Positions 61,201-64,000 of a DNA stretch of 64,000 nucleotides are shown here, one piece after another. Each line of letters opens with the position of its first letter. Positions within the stretch are counted from its first letter, which is position 1. Source of the DNA: Bimastos eiseni (lineage: Eukaryota > Annelida > Clitellata > Crassiclitellata > Lumbricidae); contig OY365810.1 in NCBI GenBank assembly GCA_959347315.1, positions 23,978,304 to 24,042,303 on the forward strand, given 5' to 3'. A program made the translations under genes and the position numbers. The notes beneath the pieces are model-generated. The model saw nothing but the letters and a program-made list of their open reading frames with translations, ran no database searches and was not told where the DNA came from.

Positions 61201-63984
61201 TTGAAACTTATAATGTATCTAGTAGACCTACCAATTCCAGAAAACAGTTTCTATATTGCCATGTTTTATCTTTTTCAATATCTCTCCTTCGGCCTATGTT
61301 CTGAATAGTTTAAAGAAAGCCTTCTTAGACATGTCTGAAATATTCTAGACTATTTTAAACAAGCGAACTCGATACCAAACGAAATTATAAATTTGCGCAT
61401 ATCCTTACTCACCCCAAGAAACTCGAAGTTGTTCCGATCAGTTTGGTTAGATTGGTTTTACATCAATGGCTAATGGCACGCCATAGCTATTGTTTTGTCA
61501 ATAACTTCAAATTGCGTAAACGAAAAATTCTCAATTTCAGGTTCTCTCTCACACATTTTTCGACTTTAAGGTAATTGATTGCAGTATCATGTGACTTGCA
61601 CGTTAACCAGAATTACGGTTTCTCGTTGATTCCGGTTTCAGTTTCTAGCGCAAGGTTTTAAGACAGTTAACGAGAAACTTATCGAGACCTCTTGTTTGAG
61701 AACAAGACTTTCACTTCAAGACAGTTTCATAAAATTCCAGACACTACCTCGAGACCGAGACAACAGGCTTCTGAGACCAAGACACTAAAAAAACTGTCTT
61801 GAGGCATCTCGAGACCGAGACACTGTCTCGAGACCATACAACTCTGCCATAATGGCATTGTATAAGTATTCCAATTAGCAGTGGATTGTGAATTCATGAG
61901 TTTTATCTCTTGCAATTATTTTGCCATTAACTGTGTACTAAGTGTTGCTTTTAACTAGATATGATGTTTTTTTCATTGTTACTCTATTTACCATGTATAC
62001 TACATATTGACTGTAACTTTTCTTGCAGACATGATTTATGTGTGTGGAGGCTTTGATGGTACGATACGCCACACTAGTATGGAGCGCTATGATCCTAACA
62101 TTGACCAGTGGGGTCTTTTGGGGAGCATGTACACAGGGCGCGAAGGAGCCGGCCTTGTTGTGGCTAACGACTCCCTGTACTGCATCGGTGGCTATGATGG
62201 ACTTAATCTTCTGAATTCTGCCGAAAGATACGATTTTGTAAGCGATCGTTGGTTGATCATTGCACCAATGGTCACCAGAAGATCTGGTTCGTCCTGATTG
62301 ATGTGTTTATCTAACATGAAGATAGTTGAGCATAGTTGTAAACTATAATTGTGATAGCTGATGAGTTACGATCTTTGTGTTCCAGACAGATTCTTTCTCG
62401 ATGTCTGAAGTTTCTAAATATGAATGTGGTTGCATTCATGCATGTTTGCTCTTTGAAATTGAAAGATTTTCTAGTGTTCTTAAATGATGTGAGGCAGATT
62501 GTACATTCCTGGGATTTTATCTCTGGATGTTTGTCCAAGTGTATGTTGTCATGCTAAGTCGACAGTTTTCAAGTCATGTCGCACATGGCAACATAACACA
62601 ATAATCAGTAGTGTGCACTCAATCTGTTCAAATGCTAAACTTTGATGCTGATTTTTTATACTTTGTCATAATTATTGATCATGTACAAGTTGTTTGGCAT
62701 ACTAATGGTTAACAAAGACTTTTATGCTGTTTCTTTATTTAAATTAATTATTAATTATGCACATGTGTTTTGTTAGGAGCTGGTGTGGCTGTCCTGCACG
62801 ATACAATCTACGTTTGCGGCGGTTATGACGGAACAAATCATTTGGCTTCTGTTGAAAGCTACAATGTCCGTACAGGGCATTGGTCGTCCATAAACAACAT
62901 GAACGTTCCAAGGTGCTATGTGGGTGCCTGCTTGCTCAAGGGAAAGTTGTATGTAGTTGCCGGGTAAATGTGTTTCCTTTTTTTGAAATTCCTTCAATTA
63001 GATAGACAAAAGCTGTTTATCTGTTACCTTTGGCCTCTCTAGAAATGCTCTTGACTCGTTTACTTAGCACTTTCTTGCAGTATTGCTCTTTTACAGGGGC
63101 CAATGGCTCCACCAGGTTACCCTGGGTCCCTGCACCAGTTGGGGGCCTGCCCCAGGGCTTGGTCCTTGTCCCCTCACTTTATATAATCTTTACTGCTGAC
63201 CTTGGATCTCTCCTGGCAGCCAAGGCAGTCCTTAGCTAATCCTATGCTGTTCACTACTTATTGCATATTTGTTGCTCTTCCATGCAGACAGCTGCTGCTT
63301 GTGTGTGCCCTTCAGGCATGAATGTCCTTTTATCATCTACTAGCCAACCCAGCCAAGACTCGGCTTATCTCGTGTGACACGCACAGCAGATCTCTAAAAC
63401 AAATGAAAATGAAATACCCACCTCGCTTTTTTAACCTCAGTGTGTGACCTGAAAGTCGCCGTGGACCAGGAACTTTCATTTGCGCCACATATCAAACTTC
63501 TCTGCCGCAATTGCCATTGGTGATATCCCACTCCCTCTCTTCCGAAGACTGTATTTTTCAACGTAGTCTGGGTGCGCTTCTTTGAAGGCAGTCTTGAAGG
63601 GGCACTATATAAAATAAAAGTAATTATAAAAATGATAATGATAATTGCATCTGTTTATTTCTAAATTTGAGAGCCTTACATTCATCCTTGCTTTGACAAG
63701 AATTTAACTGCTTTATGTTTTGAAATCCTAGGAAATAGTTATTATGATCATGGTAAGTCTTACAGATGATGATAATAATTAAAAATAATGATCATAATAA
63801 GATTTATAGAGCAGTAATAAGTAACATATTGCTAAATTCCATATGTTGATACAGCTATGATGGAAATACACTTCTAAGTTCCATAGAGATGTACGATCAA
63901 CAGACGGAAACATGGCAGTTGCTTGAGAGCAACATGTCTGCTCAGAGGTGTGATGCAGGACTGACTGTTGTTCGGCAACGCTGA
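52225..63984 (+). CDS. KLHL12: KLHL12-type BTB-BACK-Kelch protein, CUL3 substrate adaptor, 10 coding exons
   Basis: Exons: 52225-52410, 53741-53894, 55193-55410, 56676-56825, 57508-57622, 58786-58892, 60043-60235, 62029-62286, 62777-62963, 63855-63984. Phases all agree and give 565 aa; human KLHL12 is 568. Residues about 20-125 are the BTB domain ([32 protein letters not shown]). About 130-235 are BACK ([24 protein letters not shown]). Six Kelch repeats follow, with GG pairs or their equivalent near 284, 332, 381, 428, 475 and 522 ([42 protein letters not shown]). By family it would dimerise, bind CUL3 and present substrates; vertebrate KLHL12 targets include SEC31 and Dishevelled. The residue-by-residue similarity is to KLHL12 rather than to other Kelch-like proteins. 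The ATG lies 20 nt inside an exon whose acceptor is at 52201-52204, so a noncoding 5' exon lies upstream. The exon 8 donor (G/GTTCGT) is weak. Confidence 0.95.
52985..53085. repeat. ~18-bp minisatellite in KLHL12 intron 1
   Basis: GCCATCAACCTACGCCGT-like units recur about five times with variation (GCCATGGCGTCAACC, CTGTACCATCAACC, GCCATTCCATCAACC). Confidence 0.75.
54674..54895 (+). mobile_element. CORE-like tRNA-derived SINE, copy 2
   Basis: Most complete copy: GTGGCACTGTGGCCAATTGG head, GGTCGGCCCGTAACGCTCAG, B-box GGGTTCGACCC, GTGTAGGGACCTTGAGCAAG core, CACTTCTGA and a GGGCGATATCAAAT tail. In KLHL12 intron 2. Confidence 0.85.
55630..55785 (+). mobile_element. LINE 3' tail fragment with (ATTC)n end
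   Basis: AACTGGCGGGGCTATACAG, then GAATAAAACAGATTGATTCA and ATTC repeats. It resembles 31150-31305 and lies in KLHL12 intron 3. Confidence 0.55.
56085..56279 (-). mobile_element. CORE-like tRNA-derived SINE, copy 4
   Basis: The minus strand reads GGCACGACGGTGGCTGATTG, GGTTAGAGCGGTCGGCCCAT, a GGGTTTGACCC B-box, CCTTGATCAAG core and a tail ending in AATAAATAAATAA. In KLHL12 intron 3. Confidence 0.85.
57120..57310. repeat. Diverged ~32-bp tandem array
   Basis: Six units of the form (A)ATTCACAAAATGACCT followed by TACATCATAAGCAC, strongly diverged, in KLHL12 intron 4. Confidence 0.7.
58907..58990 (+). repeat. Dispersed ACCAGCTTATTCA repeat
   Basis: ATCGTAATCTC, ATTTCTACAGCGCC, GCGAAGTCGTGGGAACCAGC, then TTATTCACA. 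It lies 15 bp beyond the exon 6 donor of KLHL12. Confidence 0.7.
59203..59668. mobile_element. Foldback/hAT-like MITE with 7-8-bp duplication
   Basis: GTTTATT (GTTTATTG if one base is shared) flanks both sides (59196 and 59669). The ends are GGGTAGCCGGACATTACCCC and, inverted, GGGTTTAGGACATTACCCC. The interior repeats CCCCTGCCATTACC at both ends in opposite orientation. In KLHL12 intron 6. Confidence 0.7.
60634..60840 (+). mobile_element. CORE-like tRNA-derived SINE, copy 3
   Basis: GATCGGTTAGAGTGGTCAGC, TGTTCGACCCTCGTCC B-box region, GTGTAGGGACCTTGAGCATG and a GAAGGGTGGTATCAAG tail. In KLHL12 intron 7. Confidence 0.85.
61016..61846. mobile_element. hAT-like element with perfect 8-bp target duplication
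   Basis: CCATAATG is duplicated at 61008-61015 and 61847-61854. The ends are CAGTGTTGTATG and, inverted, CAGAGTTGTATG (11/12). Arrays of GAGACCAAGAC and CTCGAGACCGAGAC lie inside both ends, as in 29249-30255. 831 bp, no transposase, KLHL12 intron 7. Confidence 0.88.
63040..63640 (+). mobile_element. LINE fragment in the last KLHL12 intron
   Basis: [20 protein letters not shown] and [17 protein letters not shown] match the RT piece at 39.0 kb (STRSPWVPAPFGLPKGSVFG). A frameshifted middle and a 3' end with GAAGGGGCACTATATAA and ATAATGATAAT follow. It is internally deleted and in sense orientation. Confidence 0.75.
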
Positions 63985-64000
63985 AATCGGCAGCACCTCT

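Overview
This 64-kb window is animal nuclear DNA. It is AT-rich, has GT-AG introns of 0.4-1.9 kb, and is crowded with microsatellites, tRNA-derived SINEs, LINE remnants and miniature inverted-repeat transposons. The gene set and the very frequent palindrome TAGGCCTA suggest a marine invertebrate. An invertebrate deuterostome such as an echinoderm is a guess; the sequence does not prove it. There are no operons, CRISPR arrays or other bacterial features.

Three complete protein-coding genes can be assembled exon by exon, with every splice phase agreeing. (1) On the minus strand, 12644 to 1332, ten exons encode a 751-residue secreted glycoside hydrolase family 3 enzyme of the beta-xylosidase type. 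(2) On the plus strand, 14098 to 19628, four exons encode a 136-residue LSM1, the Sm-like subunit of the cytoplasmic LSm1-7 decapping complex. It is divergent from gene 1, with 1.45 kb between the start codons. (3) On the plus strand, 52225 to 63984, ten coding exons encode a 565-residue KLHL12-type BTB-BACK-Kelch adaptor for CUL3 ubiquitin ligase. Its stop codon lies 16 bases before the window end. The three genes have unrelated functions.

The 32 kb between LSM1 and KLHL12 holds no gene I could recognise. It contains a long polypurine block (23.35-23.83 kb), a 155-bp tandem array (27.4-28.3 kb), a 1-kb hAT-like element with a perfect target duplication (29.2-30.3 kb) and a frameshifted Ty3/Gypsy gag-protease remnant (36.6-37.5 kb). 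A graveyard of at least three non-LTR retrotransposon types follows at 38.5-44.1 kb, including an R2-type fragment. Then come a gag-like ORF (47.1-47.8 kb), a candidate LTR (48.8-49.7 kb) and another hAT-like element (50.5-51.2 kb).

The most notable finding is the set of non-autonomous DNA transposons. Several can be delimited to the base by 8-bp target duplications: 1838-2209, 11854-12237, 16163-16567, 29249-30255, 50518-51233 and 61016-61846. Most sit inside introns of the three genes. A family of about 70-85-bp TTAA-type palindromes and a CORE-like SINE family with five copies complete the repeat landscape.
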